Positions 19,056 through 28,272 are shown, counted from the first letter of the stretch. The stretch: DNA of 64,000 nt from Campylobacter sp. US33a (GCF_004378855.1 NZ_RYYL01000001.1:168160-232159); one strand, 5' to 3'. The notes: a model not told the origin generated them from the letters alone. Numbers and translations are program-made.

Positions 19056-19953
19056 ATGAAAAAAAATCATCGCTGGTTTAATCTGCATTTTGTTTTTGGG
19101 TGGGTGTAGCAACAAAACAGCAGGAATGGCAGCATTAGGCGTAATTCATTCGCCTCAAATTGTAGCACTTGGTGCATTTGCTGCGGTTACTTCTCCGCTT
19201 TGGCTTTTGGAAAAAATAGAAGAAAACAGCCGTAAAACCCAACAGCAAACAGAAAAAGACTCTTGTTTATCTTGTTCATCAGACTCTTTTTATAAACTTA
19301 AAAAATTATGCGATCTTAAGCTTGATTTAGAACCAGAAATCGCAGATAAGCTTTTGTATGAGATTAATTGGGAATTTTATTATTTTAAACAACGAGAAAA
19401 TTTTTTTATACAAGTGCTAGATGAGTTAAAAGATGAAAAAAGCGAAGAATATAAAAAATTCACAAAAGAATATGAAAAAAATAGTCAAAAATATATTCTT
19501 GCTTATAAAAAAGTTTTTACAAATGAAAATGATAATGCTTGACTTAAATACTCATTTAATGAAATGGACAGAAAAAGATTGTATGCTTTTTATAAAGCTT
19601 ATGAGCGTTATCCTTTTCTTGAAAATGCTAAAGAATTAAATAAAAATAAAATTTTTGTCGTAAGTGATAAAAAATTTGATTATTTTTATTTTACTGATGA
19701 ATTTTTAGTGAAAAATGAAAGTGAAATTTTAGAAAAACTCAGCCAAGAACACATTGAAGAATATAAAAAATTCAAAGAAGAAATTTTTAAAGACTACAAA
19801 GAAATCGGTCAAAAAGAAATTATTCCAAGCAATTTTTTAGCATTTTTTCAAATTGAAAATGAAAAATTTAAACCAATAATCGGATATGCAAGCTATCATC
19901 TAAAAGATCATCCTGATATAAATTGTGCTTTTATTGATAAAGATTATAATTAA
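19056..19953 (+). pseudogene. Lipoprotein gene with poly-A frameshift and in-frame TGA
   Basis: An ATG at 19056 is followed by eight A (19059-19066) and reads out after 17 codons. With seven A it would give MKKIIAGLICILFLGGCSNK, a lipoprotein signal with lipobox LGGC. The open frame then runs to a TGA at 19540-19542. The same frame continues without interruption from 19543 to 19953, and the second part (from ATG 19564, no ribosome-binding site) has the same Lys/Glu/Tyr/Phe-rich character. The simplest reading is one lipoprotein of about 298 residues carrying two lesions. A 30-residue small-residue/hydrophobic stretch (AALGVIHSPQIVALGAFAAV) follows the lipobox. The family is not recognised. 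Alternatives are a polyA-slippage-regulated gene, or two separate genes. Confidence 0.65.
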
Positions 19954-19987
19954 TTGAAATATCACATTTTAAAATAAATTTGCCAAA

Positions 19988-20878
19988 TTACTTATTTTTT
20001 AAAGACAAATTATCAAGTAAGTCTTTTAAAACACTTCTATAACCCCATTCTGTAATATCTTGAATGCATTCTTGTGCGTTGGAATAGTTTTTGTGATTGA
20101 TACTTCTTGTGTAATTTTTAAGATGATTAAAAAACTCATTAAAAAATTCACTTTCCATCAAGGCTTTTTTCTTGTTAAAATAATAAAGTGTAACAAAAAT
20201 TTCCACTTCTACCTTTTGTCTTCCATCATCTAAAATCAAAGTAAAGCCTATCATAGGAAAGGCAAAATACTCTATTTTTCCTTTTGTAAAAGGCAGGATT
20301 TTGGCATTAAACCGCCCTTTTTCAAAAGAAAATTCTTCTTTATTTTCTTTATTAAATTTAAAAAGCACTATTTCTTTTGGGGTGATGAAAATCCTATCTT
20401 TAAAATCGATATAATTTGAGCGAAAATGTGCTCCAAAGAGATTTGCACCAGTAGTTGCTGCCATAAAAATCAAAAAGAAATAAAAAAGAATGAGATAATA
20501 TTTAGTTCTCCCATCAAAATTATCCAAAGAAACCCCTAGTAAAGCCGCAGAGTACATAAGACTTATTATGATGAAAAACATTACAAGCCAAATTGCATAA
20601 TGTTTAAAATATTGCTTGACAAAAAAATGATGTTCTATTTTGTTATTCCAAATGCTTTCTTTGTCAAAAACTATATCTTTTTTGCCAAATTTAGCAAAAA
20701 ATAAACATCCCCAAAGCGGAGAAAACATAAAAATAAACATAAAAAGCACAATGGTAAAATTAAAACTATCCGCCAAAAACTCGCTAAAACTTAAGTCCAC
20801 ACTACTTAAATCCAAAGTATCCAAATCCGTAGCCAAGGCAAAAGTTGCCATAAAAATCAAAAATAAAATTTTAAACAT
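19988..20878 (-). CDS. Hypothetical membrane protein
   Basis: About 296 residues from the ATG at 20878, which has GGAG upstream; a GTG five codons earlier lacks a site. A signal-like helix (1-16, ending LAT) is followed by helices at about 42-65, 97-120 and 130-155, then a cytoplasmic or periplasmic beta-rich domain with a Lys-rich surface, and a C-terminal helix region ending NLSLKNK. The architecture (three helices followed by a PH-like domain) resembles DUF-type proteins near conjugal or stress loci, but no family can be named. It is convergent with the broken lipoprotein. Confidence 0.75.
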   Translation of the reverse strand: MFKILFLIFMATFALATDLDTLDLSSVDLSFSEFLADSFNFTIVLFMFIFMFSPLWGCLFFAKFGKKDIVFDKESIWNNKIEHHFFVKQYFKHYAIWLVMFFIIISLMYSAALLGVSLDNFDGRTKYYLILFYFFLIFMAATTGANLFGAHFRSNYIDFKDRIFITPKEIVLFKFNKENKEEFSFEKGRFNAKILPFTKGKIEYFAFPMIGFTLILDDGRQKVEVEIFVTLYYFNKKKALMESEFFNEFFNHLKNYTRSINHKNYSNAQECIQDITEWGYRSVLKDLLDNLSLKNK

Positions 20879-21002
20879 TGTTTTTTGCTCCACTAATGAC
20901 TTAATTAAATAAATATTTTTATGTATGCATTATTATATCATGTGAGTTTTTAAAATTTAAGATATACGCTACAATATAAAAAATTAAAATCAAGGAGATG
21001 CT

Positions 21003-21218
21003 ATGCCTTTTGTTAATATTAGAATCACAAAAGAAAACGGCGAACCTACGCCAAAGCAAAAGCAAGAATTGATTGAAGGTGTTACAGATTTACTTGCTAA
21101 GGTTTTAAATAAAAATAAAGCTTCTACTGTTGTCATTATCGATGAAATTGAAATAGATAATTATGGTTTAGGCGGAAAAACTATCACTGAAGTAAGAAAA
21201 GAGCAGAAAAAAAGCTAG
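21003..21218 (+). CDS. dmpI: 4-oxalocrotonate tautomerase family protein
   Basis: 71 residues, ATG with an AAGGAG site. Pro2 becomes the catalytic N-terminal proline after Met removal, and the sequence PFVNIRITKENGEPTPKQKQ is typical of the 4-OT/DmpI fold that forms hexamers. It catalyses keto-enol tautomerisation; the physiological substrate in Campylobacter is unknown. A C. jejuni homologue (Cj0270) is annotated the same way. Confidence 0.88.
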   Translation: MPFVNIRITKENGEPTPKQKQELIEGVTDLLAKVLNKNKASTVVIIDEIEIDNYGLGGKTITEVRKEQKKS

Positions 21219-21528
21219 CTTTCTTTGCAGTTAAACCATTTACTCTCCGCATTCCGTTTTAAATTTAAAGCAGAGCTTTATAACTGAAGTTAGCTTCGTA
21301 AAGTACTTATTTTATAGACAAAAGTATAATAAACTACACTATCTAAAACAATCCAAACTAAATCAATAACAAAATAAGTCATTTGTGTTTTATCTTTCGT
21401 ACTTTATATAAAGGCTAAATTATAAGCAAGACGGAGAAATTTCTGTAAATTTTTTGTTTTAATTATATCCTATAAAAATTTCTTAAATATTTTTTGATAT
21501 AAAAATAAACTTTGAAAATTTATTTTGC
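21219..21528. other. 310-nt intergenic stretch without recognised gene
   Basis: AT-rich sequence between convergent dmpI and the OXA gene. No open frame of note and no strong T-tailed hairpin are visible; a weak GAAG/CTTC stem lies near 21285-21297. No remnant can be identified. Confidence 0.5.
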
Positions 21529-22293
21529 TTACATTTTTTCGGTTTTGGTTAAAATTTTATCCAGATAAAGTTCTAAAATTTCCTCTCTTTTATATAAATC
21601 TTTAAATTCGCTAATGTCTAAATTAAGTGCAAAAGATTTAAATTTATTTTCATCTTTTAAACGCACAAAACCTACTATCCAAGCGATTTTTTTATTCCAG
21701 CCTGTTTTTCCAAAAAGTTCTAAATTTTTCATATCTTTTAAATAAATCATTTTTTTAACACTTTGTTGTGCTTTTTTAGAAAGTGGCAAAGTATTTTGCG
21801 AAAGTTTAAAAAGCAAATCCACTTGATCTTTGGCGCTAATTTTAAGTGAATTATCAAGCCAAAAAGTATCAATTTGCGAAATTTTAGCATTGCCATAGTG
21901 AAGATCATTTAAATATTTTTGCATGGTTTTTATGCCAATTTTCCTTGCCACTTCCTTAAAAGCAAGGACATTAGAGTATTTAATAGCCGAGCTTAAATTC
22001 ATATCTTGCGCCCAAGAAGGCAAAAATACTTTTTCACCTTTATAGTGATAAAAAATCTCTTTTTCATTCTTTATCACACCGCTATCAAGAGAGATTAAAG
22101 CATTAAAAATTTTAAAAGTAGAAGCAGGAGAAAAGGCCTTATTGGCTCTTGTAAAATCATTACTTGCATAATTTTCGCCATCAAAAAGCACAAAAACGCC
22201 ATTTGTATTATAGTTTTTAAAAAAATCTTCAAGTTTTAAGTCTTTAGCAAAAGTCAAATTTAACACAAATAAAAGCAAAAAAAGTTTTTTCAT
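21529..22293 (-). CDS. Class D (OXA-type) beta-lactamase
   Basis: 254 residues with a signal peptide (1-16, ending LTFA). The active-site motifs are complete: Ser58-Thr-Phe-Lys61 (the lysine is carbamylated in the family), Ser107-Asn-Val109, Tyr133-Gly-Asn135 and Lys196-Thr-Gly198. It hydrolyses penicillins in the periplasm. It resembles the chromosomal Campylobacter OXA enzymes (the OXA-61-like group in C. jejuni and distinct groups in the C. lari clade); the exact allele cannot be named here. Its ATG overlaps the GNAT stop (ATGA), so it is the last gene of a surE-led operon. Confidence 0.93.
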   Translation of the reverse strand: MKKLFLLLFVLNLTFAKDLKLEDFFKNYNTNGVFVLFDGENYASNDFTRANKAFSPASTFKIFNALISLDSGVIKNEKEIFYHYKGEKVFLPSWAQDMNLSSAIKYSNVLAFKEVARKIGIKTMQKYLNDLHYGNAKISQIDTFWLDNSLKISAKDQVDLLFKLSQNTLPLSKKAQQSVKKMIYLKDMKNLELFGKTGWNKKIAWIVGFVRLKDENKFKSFALNLDISEFKDLYKREEILELYLDKILTKTEKM

Positions 22294-22739
22294 TTTAATT
22301 CTTTTTTCATTAAAAAATTTTTTAAAATTTGATTAGCCCTTATAGCTTCATTTTCCCTTACAATCTCAAAATCATTTTTTAAGAAAAACTCTTTGGCGCT
22401 TAATGATGCAAAAGTGTAAATTTCATTATGCGGATAATTTCTCAAAGCAAAATCAAGTAAATTTGTAGCTAAGCCCTGACTAGCAAAATCAGGATGAGTG
22501 AAAAGTAAATCAAGTATTTTTTGATCCAATATTATGCTTATAAAACTAGCGATTTTACCTTCTCTTTCATAGATGAAAATCTCATCATTTTTAAATTTTT
22601 CTTTCCATTTTTCTTCATCAATCCCAAGCCAAGCTTTAATTTGATCTTTTGTATAATCTTTTGCACAAAGTGTTTTTACACTTTGCTTAAAAAGCTTTAT
22701 GCAAGCCTCTAAATCTTTAATATCAGCTTTTCTTATCAA
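22290..22739 (-). CDS. GNAT-family acetyltransferase
   Basis: 149 residues. The acetyl-CoA-binding loop appears as FTHPDFASQGLATNLLDFAL (about residues 78-98), and the fold begins MIRKADIKDLEACIKLFKQS. The later FFLKNDFEIVRENEAIR is the usual GNAT C-terminal strand. The substrate is unknown. It overlaps the ThiF-like gene by 17 nt and the beta-lactamase by 4 nt. A Cj0295-like acetyltransferase occupies the same neighbourhood in C. jejuni. Confidence 0.85.
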   Translation of the reverse strand: MIRKADIKDLEACIKLFKQSVKTLCAKDYTKDQIKAWLGIDEEKWKEKFKNDEIFIYEREGKIASFISIILDQKILDLLFTHPDFASQGLATNLLDFALRNYPHNEIYTFASLSAKEFFLKNDFEIVRENEAIRANQILKNFLMKKELK

Positions 22740-23379
22740 GGACTTTCCTTAATGCTAAAGAAGCTAGTGCGAGCCCAAAAGAAGCAGTTACTCCCATAAA
22801 AGAGCCAAGATCTTTACATACCGCTTCTTCATCAGAAAACACCACATCAAAATCGCCCTTAAAGCCTGATTTTCTAAGCTCATAGCGGAATTTTTTTGCC
22901 AGTGCGTCTCCATGGGTTTTAAAAATGCTTGTTGTTTTAATGCGTGTTGGATCAAGCTTTCTAGCACCACCTGTAGAAGAAATAAAAATTTGGCGTTTAA
23001 AGTCAATCAAATTTGCTAACGCAACTTTGGCTGGAATATCATCAATCGCATCGATTATAAGATCAAATTTACTTAAATCAAAATTAGCCAAAAACTCATC
23101 ATCAATCTTACTAACTATGCCTTTTACATTATAAATTCGCTCAAAAACCTTAGCTTTTTCTTCTCCTAAATTTTCACTATGAATTTGGCGGTTTTGATTG
23201 GTGATTTCAAATTTGTCCGCATCAATTAAAGTAAGATCACTAAAACCGCTTCTAAAAAGCGCATCTACGCATATTCCACCTACTCCACCAAGTCCGCATA
23301 CAAGCACTTTGGTTTGTGCTAATTTATTGAAATTTTCTTCATTTACTAGCCATTTTATACGAGTAAATCTATCATTCAT
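22723..23379 (-). CDS. ThiF/TcdA-type E1-like ATP-dependent enzyme
   Basis: 218 residues. The adenylating motif VLVCGLGGVGGICVDALF (about 25-43) is followed by DADKFEITNQNRQ and a conserved IIDAIDDIPAKVALA. The length and VASFG-type C-terminal helix match the TcdA/CsdL subgroup, which dehydrates tRNA t6A37 to its cyclic form, rather than ThiF or MoeB; no zinc CxxC is visible. It overlaps surE by 8 nt. The orthologue is Cj0294-like, from memory. Confidence 0.82.
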   Translation of the reverse strand: MNDRFTRIKWLVNEENFNKLAQTKVLVCGLGGVGGICVDALFRSGFSDLTLIDADKFEITNQNRQIHSENLGEEKAKVFERIYNVKGIVSKIDDEFLANFDLSKFDLIIDAIDDIPAKVALANLIDFKRQIFISSTGGARKLDPTRIKTTSIFKTHGDALAKKFRYELRKSGFKGDFDVVFSDEEAVCKDLGSFMGVTASFGLALASLALRKVLDKKS

Positions 23380-24151
23380 CGTTTGCCTTTAACCATTTTT
23401 TAACTTTTTTCATTTTTTCATAAGCACTTAAATCAAGCATTATGGGCGTTATCGTGGCGTATCCTTGCTTTAAAAGCGCTATATCGCTATTAGTTTCATC
23501 TTCAAAATCTAAATTCGCAGCCGCTAGCCAAAAGTACTCAACCCCTCTTGGATTGACATTAGAATGTGCCTTGAAATTATACACTCTTTTTCCTGCCTTG
23601 CAAACTTTTACGCCTTTAAATTCACTTTTTGGGGAAGGAAAGTTGATATTTAAAAATTCTTTTTTATCTAGCGGAAAACCTTGATCAAAAATCTTTTTAA
23701 CGATTTTTTTAGTGATTTTTAAAGCATTTTTAAAATCAAGTTCTTTTTCACTTTTTTTATAAAATTGTGAAAGCGCAATAGCAGGAATTCCTTGCAAAAC
23801 CGCCTCCATAGCGCCCGCACAAGTGCCTGAATATGTGATGTCTTCGCCCACATTTGCACCCTTATTAATCCCACTTATGACAAGATCGGGCAAACGCGTT
23901 TTATAAAGTGCGTGTAAAGCTAGATAAACACAATCTGCTGGAGTGCCATCATCGAGCTTATAAAATCTTTTTCCCACTTTTACAAAACGCAAGGGTTTTG
24001 TAAGCGTGATGGAGTGCGAACATGCTGATTTTTCATAGGCTGGGGCTACTATGGTGATTTTAGCTTTAAATTCTTTTCTTAGCATTTTGACAAGTTTTTT
24101 AAGCCCTTCGCTTTCATATCCATCATCATTTGTGATTAAAATTTCTTTCAT
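23372..24151 (-). CDS. surE: 5'/3'-nucleotidase SurE
   Basis: 259 residues. The N-terminal ILITNDDGYESEGLK contains Asn8, Asp9 and Asp10, with Asp9 and Asp10 as metal ligands. VISGINKGANVGEDITYSGT is the SurE signature, with Asn and Ser ligands. It dephosphorylates nucleoside monophosphates. It is first in the overlapping operon surE-thiF-GNAT-OXA, and its ATG has a TAAGGATAAAT site. Confidence 0.94.
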   Translation of the reverse strand: MKEILITNDDGYESEGLKKLVKMLRKEFKAKITIVAPAYEKSACSHSITLTKPLRFVKVGKRFYKLDDGTPADCVYLALHALYKTRLPDLVISGINKGANVGEDITYSGTCAGAMEAVLQGIPAIALSQFYKKSEKELDFKNALKITKKIVKKIFDQGFPLDKKEFLNINFPSPKSEFKGVKVCKAGKRVYNFKAHSNVNPRGVEYFWLAAANLDFEDETNSDIALLKQGYATITPIMLDLSAYEKMKKVKKWLKANDE

Positions 24152-24311
24152 TATTTATCCTTAATTTGTCGAAATGATGATATTTTAGCAAAAAATTCTT
24201 TTTTGGATTTATCTTAAATTATAAAAATAATATTTTTTATAATAACTAATTATTAATAAATAATTTTTACAATTTCAACTTTTAAAAATTTCAAAATTTA
24301 AAGGAAGAAAT

Positions 24312-25064
24312 ATGAAAAAAATCGTCAAATTATTTAGTATATGTGCTTTAACTTTAAGTATAGCAAATGCTGATATAAATCTTTATGGACCAGGTGGTCC
24401 GCATACAGCTTTAAAAGATGTGGCAAATAAATACGCCGAAAAAACAGGTGTAAAAGTCAATGTAAATTTTGGTCCTCAAGCTACTTGGATGGAAAAAGCT
24501 AAAGAAAATGCAGATATTTTATTTGGCGCTTCGGATCAATCAGCTTTAGCTATAGCAAGTGATTTTGGAGAAGATTTTAATGCCAGTAAAATTAAGCCTT
24601 TGTATTTTAGAGAAGCTATTATTCTAACTCAAAAAGGCAATCCTTTAAAAATCAAGGGCTTAAAAGATTTAGCTAATAAAAAAGTAAGAATTGTTGTTCC
24701 AGAAGGATCAGGAAAGAGCAATACTTCTGGAACGGGTGTTTGGGAGGATATGATAGGAAGAACTGGGGATATAAAAACTATACAAAATTTTAGATCCAAT
24801 ATAGTAGCTTTTGCGCCAAATAGCGGAAGTGCTAGAAAACTTTTTGCGGAAAATAAAGCAGATGCGTGGATCACATGGATTGATTGGTCAAAAAGCAATC
24901 CTGATCTAGGAAGTGTTGTGGCGATCGAAAAAGATTTAGTGGTTTATAGAACTTTAAATATTGTGGCAAAAGAAAATAGCGACAAAGAAGTATATGATTT
25001 CATCGCATATTTAGAATCCAAAGAAGCTAAAGAGATTTTCAAAAAATACGGCTGGAGAGAGTAG
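24312..25064 (+). CDS. peb3: PEB3 periplasmic oxyanion-binding glycoprotein (AcfC-like)
   Basis: 250 residues, ATG with an AAGGAAG site. A signal peptide (1-20, ending IANA) precedes DINLYGPGGPHTALKD. It closely matches the C. jejuni antigen PEB3 (Cj0289c). The Campylobacter N-glycosylation sequon D-F-N90-A-S is conserved at residues 88-92, the same asparagine as in C. jejuni. The family binds small anions such as citrate, sulfate or 3-phosphoglycerate. It is monocistronic and followed by a DUF817 gene. Roles in adhesion or transport are known only from family work. Confidence 0.95.
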   Translation: MKKIVKLFSICALTLSIANADINLYGPGGPHTALKDVANKYAEKTGVKVNVNFGPQATWMEKAKENADILFGASDQSALAIASDFGEDFNASKIKPLYFREAIILTQKGNPLKIKGLKDLANKKVRIVVPEGSGKSNTSGTGVWEDMIGRTGDIKTIQNFRSNIVAFAPNSGSARKLFAENKADAWITWIDWSKSNPDLGSVVAIEKDLVVYRTLNIVAKENSDKEVYDFIAYLESKEAKEIFKKYGWRE

Positions 25065-25138
25065 TTTTTAATCTTTTATTAATTTTGTAGAATTTGCAAA
25101 TTTTTTCTATAATTTTAAAAAATTTTTTAGGAATAAAT

Positions 25139-25981
25139 TTGCGAATTTTAAATCATCTAGATGCCATTTTAACCAATCAAAAAGCAAGAAATTATAAAGG
25201 TTTTAAACGCTTTTGTATGGAGTTTTGGTTTTTTGGTATAAAACAAGCTAGGGCATGTTTGTTTGCAGGGCTTTTTTTCATCGCGATGTTTTGTGTGCCA
25301 CGCGAAGGACTTTTTGGAATTTATCGTTATGATTTACTTTTAATCATTGCTTTAATAATACAAGCTTGGATGGTACTTAGCAAATTAGAAAGTAAAGATG
25401 AATTAAAAGCTATTTGTTTGTTTCATTTTTTAGGCTTTTTGCTCGAAGCTTTTAAGACTTCAGTTGTAAATTCTTGGGCTTATCCAGATTTTGCCTATAC
25501 AAAAATTTGGGGAGTACCACTTTTTTCTGGTTTTATGTATGCAGCGGTTGGAAGTTATGTGATACAAGCTTGGAGACTTTTTGATATGAAAGTTTCTCAC
25601 CATCCTCCATTCACTTTAGCGGTGCTAAGTTCAGGACTCATTTATATTAATTTTTTTACTCATCATTATATAGGTGATTATAGGTATTATATTTTGGCTT
25701 TTTTGCTAGGACTTTATGCAAGAAGTGTGATTATTTTTACTCCTTTAGATAAAGAACGCAAAATGCCACTTTTATTAAGCTTTGTTTTGGTGGGATTTTT
25801 TATATATTTAGCTGAAAATTTAGGCACACTTTTAGGTGTTTGGAGATATCCTAATCAACTTGGTGCTTGGGCTTTAGTAAGTCTTGGAAAATGGGGTGCG
25901 TGGAGTTTGGTTATTGTGATGACTTTTACTATAACTTTATTTTTAAAGGATATTAAAAGTCGCATTCATGTGGCAAAATAA
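25139..25981 (+). CDS. DUF817 (YoaT-like) membrane protein
   Basis: 280 residues from the TTG at 25139, selected by the AGGA site (25129-25132) 6 nt upstream. The in-frame TTG at 25094 lacks a site. About seven to eight hydrophobic helices alternate with short loops. The motifs TSVVNSWAYPDFAYTKIWGV and LFSGFMYAAVGSYVIQAWRL are typical of the DUF817 family. Function is unknown. It sits between peb3 and cdtA, 47 nt before cdtA, in the same orientation. Confidence 0.8.
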   Translation: MRILNHLDAILTNQKARNYKGFKRFCMEFWFFGIKQARACLFAGLFFIAMFCVPREGLFGIYRYDLLLIIALIIQAWMVLSKLESKDELKAICLFHFLGFLLEAFKTSVVNSWAYPDFAYTKIWGVPLFSGFMYAAVGSYVIQAWRLFDMKVSHHPPFTLAVLSSGLIYINFFTHHYIGDYRYYILAFLLGLYARSVIIFTPLDKERKMPLLLSFVLVGFFIYLAENLGTLLGVWRYPNQLGAWALVSLGKWGAWSLVIVMTFTITLFLKDIKSRIHVAK

Positions 25982-26028
25982 ATTAATAATTTATGTTACT
26001 ATATTAAAAATTTTTATAAGGAGGGTAT

Positions 26029-26847
26029 ATGCAAAAAATAAAATTTAGTTTAATTTTTTTAATTTTTGCGGTTATTTTTTCGGCTTGTTCTTCAAAAGAA
26101 CAACAAATAAATCCTTTAGGTAGATCTTATGGTAAATTTAGCGATAGCGATCCTTTAAAGCTTGGTTCAACGCCAACTCCACCTGCAAAGCAAAAAACAC
26201 CAGCTTTGGTAGAAGGTAAGCATTTTCCAGCTATACCGCTTACACCACCTATAATTGCTACAAATACCTTTAAAGGCGATAATGCTATAAAAGGTCCTTT
26301 GCCAAGACTTAAATCAAAAAATGAATTTGCTTCTAATGCCTTATATGAAAATTCAGGCATTGTGAGTGATTTTGTCACTATTATGAATCCTAATGGAGCT
26401 GCATTGACTGTTTGGGCTTTAAATCCAGGTAATTGGATATGGGGATACAACTTGTTTGATAGTAGACCTTTTGGTGATGCAAGAGTTTGGCAACTCATCG
26501 AATTTCCAAACAACACTGTGATGATTAAAAATGCAAAAACTCTTACTTGTTTAAATGCGTATAGAAATGGCATAGTGCATTATCCTTGCGATCAAAGCAA
26601 TTTTGCACAATTTTGGAGACTTTTGCCCATGAGTAATGGGGCTTTTCAAATTCAAAATTTTGCAACGCAACAATGCATACAAACGCCAGTTGGAAATGTA
26701 ATGGAGGAATTTAGCTTTAATTTTTATAATATTTATTTAACTGATTGTTTAAAATCAAAGGAAAAAAACTTAGATAGACAATGGACTATTAGTGCGCCAA
26801 CTTTCAAAGGTAGATCGCCTTATTCTGGCATAGGAGAATTAGAATGA
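26029..26847 (+). CDS. cdtA: Cytolethal distending toxin subunit A
   Basis: 272 residues, ATG with an AAGGAGGG site. The lipoprotein signal ends IFSAC, giving a lipidated Cys20. The mature part has a Pro-rich linker (TPTPPAKQKTP near 47) and a ricin-like beta-trefoil lectin domain with FGDARVWQLIEFPNNTVMIK and QFWRLLPMSNGAFQIQN. CdtA binds the host cell surface with CdtC and delivers CdtB. Its stop overlaps cdtB (ATGA). Confidence 0.95.
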   Translation: MQKIKFSLIFLIFAVIFSACSSKEQQINPLGRSYGKFSDSDPLKLGSTPTPPAKQKTPALVEGKHFPAIPLTPPIIATNTFKGDNAIKGPLPRLKSKNEFASNALYENSGIVSDFVTIMNPNGAALTVWALNPGNWIWGYNLFDSRPFGDARVWQLIEFPNNTVMIKNAKTLTCLNAYRNGIVHYPCDQSNFAQFWRLLPMSNGAFQIQNFATQQCIQTPVGNVMEEFSFNFYNIYLTDCLKSKEKNLDRQWTISAPTFKGRSPYSGIGELE

Positions 26848-27647
26848 AAAAGATAATATTTTTAGTTTTTAGTGTGAATTTATTATTTGGTGCCTTAGAA
26901 AACTACAATAGTGGAACTTGGAATTTGCAAGGTTCATCAGCAGCAACGGAGAGTAAATGGAATATTAGCATAAGACAACTTGTAACAGGCGATAATCCTA
27001 TGGATGTTTTAGCTGTGCAAGAAGCGGGAGTTTTGCCAAGTACTGCAGTGCAAACTCCAAGACAAGTCCAACCCGTAGGAGTAGGAATACCAATCCATGA
27101 ATATGAGTGGAATTTAGGCTCTGCTTCAAGACCAAATTCTGTTTTTATTTATTACTCAAGAGTGGATGTGGGTGCAAATCGCGTTAATATGGCAATTGTT
27201 AGCAGAGTGCAAGCAGATGAGGTTTTTGTTTTACCACCTCCAACAGTTGCTTCAAGACCAATCATTGGCATACGCATAGGAAACGATGCATTTTTTAGCA
27301 TACATGCTTTAGCAAGTGGTGGAAATGATGCAGGAGCTATTGTAACTGCTGTAGATATGTTTTTTAGAAACAGACCAGATATTAATTGGATGATTTTGGG
27401 TGATTTTAATAGAGAAGCGGGTGCTTTAGTGCCTTTACTTGATGCAAGCTTAAGATCTCGTATTAATGTTGTAACACCATCTTCTTTTACTCAAACAGGT
27501 GGAAGAACTATTGATTATGCTGTTACAGGAAATTCAAATACTGCTACACTTTATACCCCGCCACCAATAGTTGCTATTTTAGCTATGGCAGGACTTAGAA
27601 CCTTTTTATCTTCCGATCACTTTCCTGTGAATTTTAGAAGACCTTAG
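26844..27647 (+). CDS. cdtB: Cytolethal distending toxin catalytic subunit B
   Basis: 267 residues with a signal peptide (1-16, ending LLFG). DNase I/phosphatase-fold active-site residues are all present: Glu60 (VLAVQEAG), His154 (FFSIHALASGG), Asp187 and Asn189 (MILGDFNR), Asp224 (TIDYAV), Asp258-His259 (SSDHFPVNF). NLQGSSAATESKW is the CdtB start signature. It makes DNA breaks in host nuclei and causes G2 arrest. It is translationally coupled to cdtA; cdtC follows after 9 nt. The intact catalytic set suggests an active enzyme. Confidence 0.97.
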   Translation: MKKIIFLVFSVNLLFGALENYNSGTWNLQGSSAATESKWNISIRQLVTGDNPMDVLAVQEAGVLPSTAVQTPRQVQPVGVGIPIHEYEWNLGSASRPNSVFIYYSRVDVGANRVNMAIVSRVQADEVFVLPPPTVASRPIIGIRIGNDAFFSIHALASGGNDAGAIVTAVDMFFRNRPDINWMILGDFNREAGALVPLLDASLRSRINVVTPSSFTQTGGRTIDYAVTGNSNTATLYTPPPIVAILAMAGLRTFLSSDHFPVNFRRP

Positions 27648-27656
27648 GAGAAGATG

Positions 27657-28229
27657 ATGAAAAAAATTTTAATTTTATTTTTAGCAATTTTAGGCTTTTT
27701 AAAAGCCACACCTAGTTTGGATGAATTGGAAGATTTTACACAAATGTTTGCTATAAGATCTTTAGAAACAGGAATTTCTTTAAGCCCATTTAGATACAGT
27801 TCGCAAAAATTAGAAGAACAAAATTGGTTTTTAAAAGAAATACTGCTTAGTGATGAATTAAAAGCCAAGGATAGATATGCTAAACAACGCCCTTTTGGTT
27901 ATGTGCAATTTGTAAATCCTAGAGGAAGTGATGTATGCTTAGCTGTGCTAAATGATAAAGCTTTTGGGACAAAATCTTGCAAACAGGATTTGCAAGATGG
28001 CGCAATGCAGACTGTTTTTTCTATAATGCCTACAATTAATGCTGCAGTGCAAATTAGATCGCTAACCAATGGTGGAGTAAAATGCATGAGTACTTTTGCT
28101 GATCCAAATATCGCTATAGAAAATCGCTTTGGTTTGGATGATTGCACCGTAAATCCATCTGTACCTATAGAATTAAGAGAGCTTTTCTTTTTCTCTCCTG
28201 CTATAGTTGAAGCAACCCCGATTTACTAA
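27657..28229 (+). CDS. cdtC: Cytolethal distending toxin subunit C
   Basis: 190 residues from the second of two adjacent ATGs, which gives 6-nt spacing from AGGAG; the ATG at 27654 is 3 nt away. A signal peptide (1-16, ending LKAT) precedes a ricin-like lectin domain with YAKQRPFGYVQFVNPRGSDV and TVFSIMPTINAAVQIRSLTN. With CdtA it forms the receptor-binding part of the holotoxin. It is followed by a hairpin terminator. Length is close to C. jejuni CdtC (189). Confidence 0.95.
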   Translation: MKKILILFLAILGFLKATPSLDELEDFTQMFAIRSLETGISLSPFRYSSQKLEEQNWFLKEILLSDELKAKDRYAKQRPFGYVQFVNPRGSDVCLAVLNDKAFGTKSCKQDLQDGAMQTVFSIMPTINAAVQIRSLTNGGVKCMSTFADPNIAIENRFGLDDCTVNPSVPIELRELFFFSPAIVEATPIY

Positions 28230-28242
28230 TACTTTTATGATA

Positions 28243-28272
28243 AAACCAAGCTTTTGTGGCTTGGTTTGAAAT
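28243..28272 (+). terminator. Terminator of cdtABC
   Basis: AAACCAAGC (28243-28251) and GCTTGGTTT (28259-28267) pair over a 7-nt loop 14 nt after the cdtC stop. The 3' arm ends in TTT, giving a rho-independent terminator with a short U tract. Confidence 0.75.

Noticed and set aside
19433..19639. 68-residue frame with Met-rich sequence
   Set aside because: Other-frame reading of the broken lipoprotein; the main frame has the better composition.
21219..21528. Possible gene remnant between dmpI and OXA
   Set aside because: No open frame of coding character and no recognisable similarity.
25094..25138. Upstream TTG start for the DUF817 protein
   Set aside because: No ribosome-binding site; the TTG at 25139 has AGGA at proper spacing.
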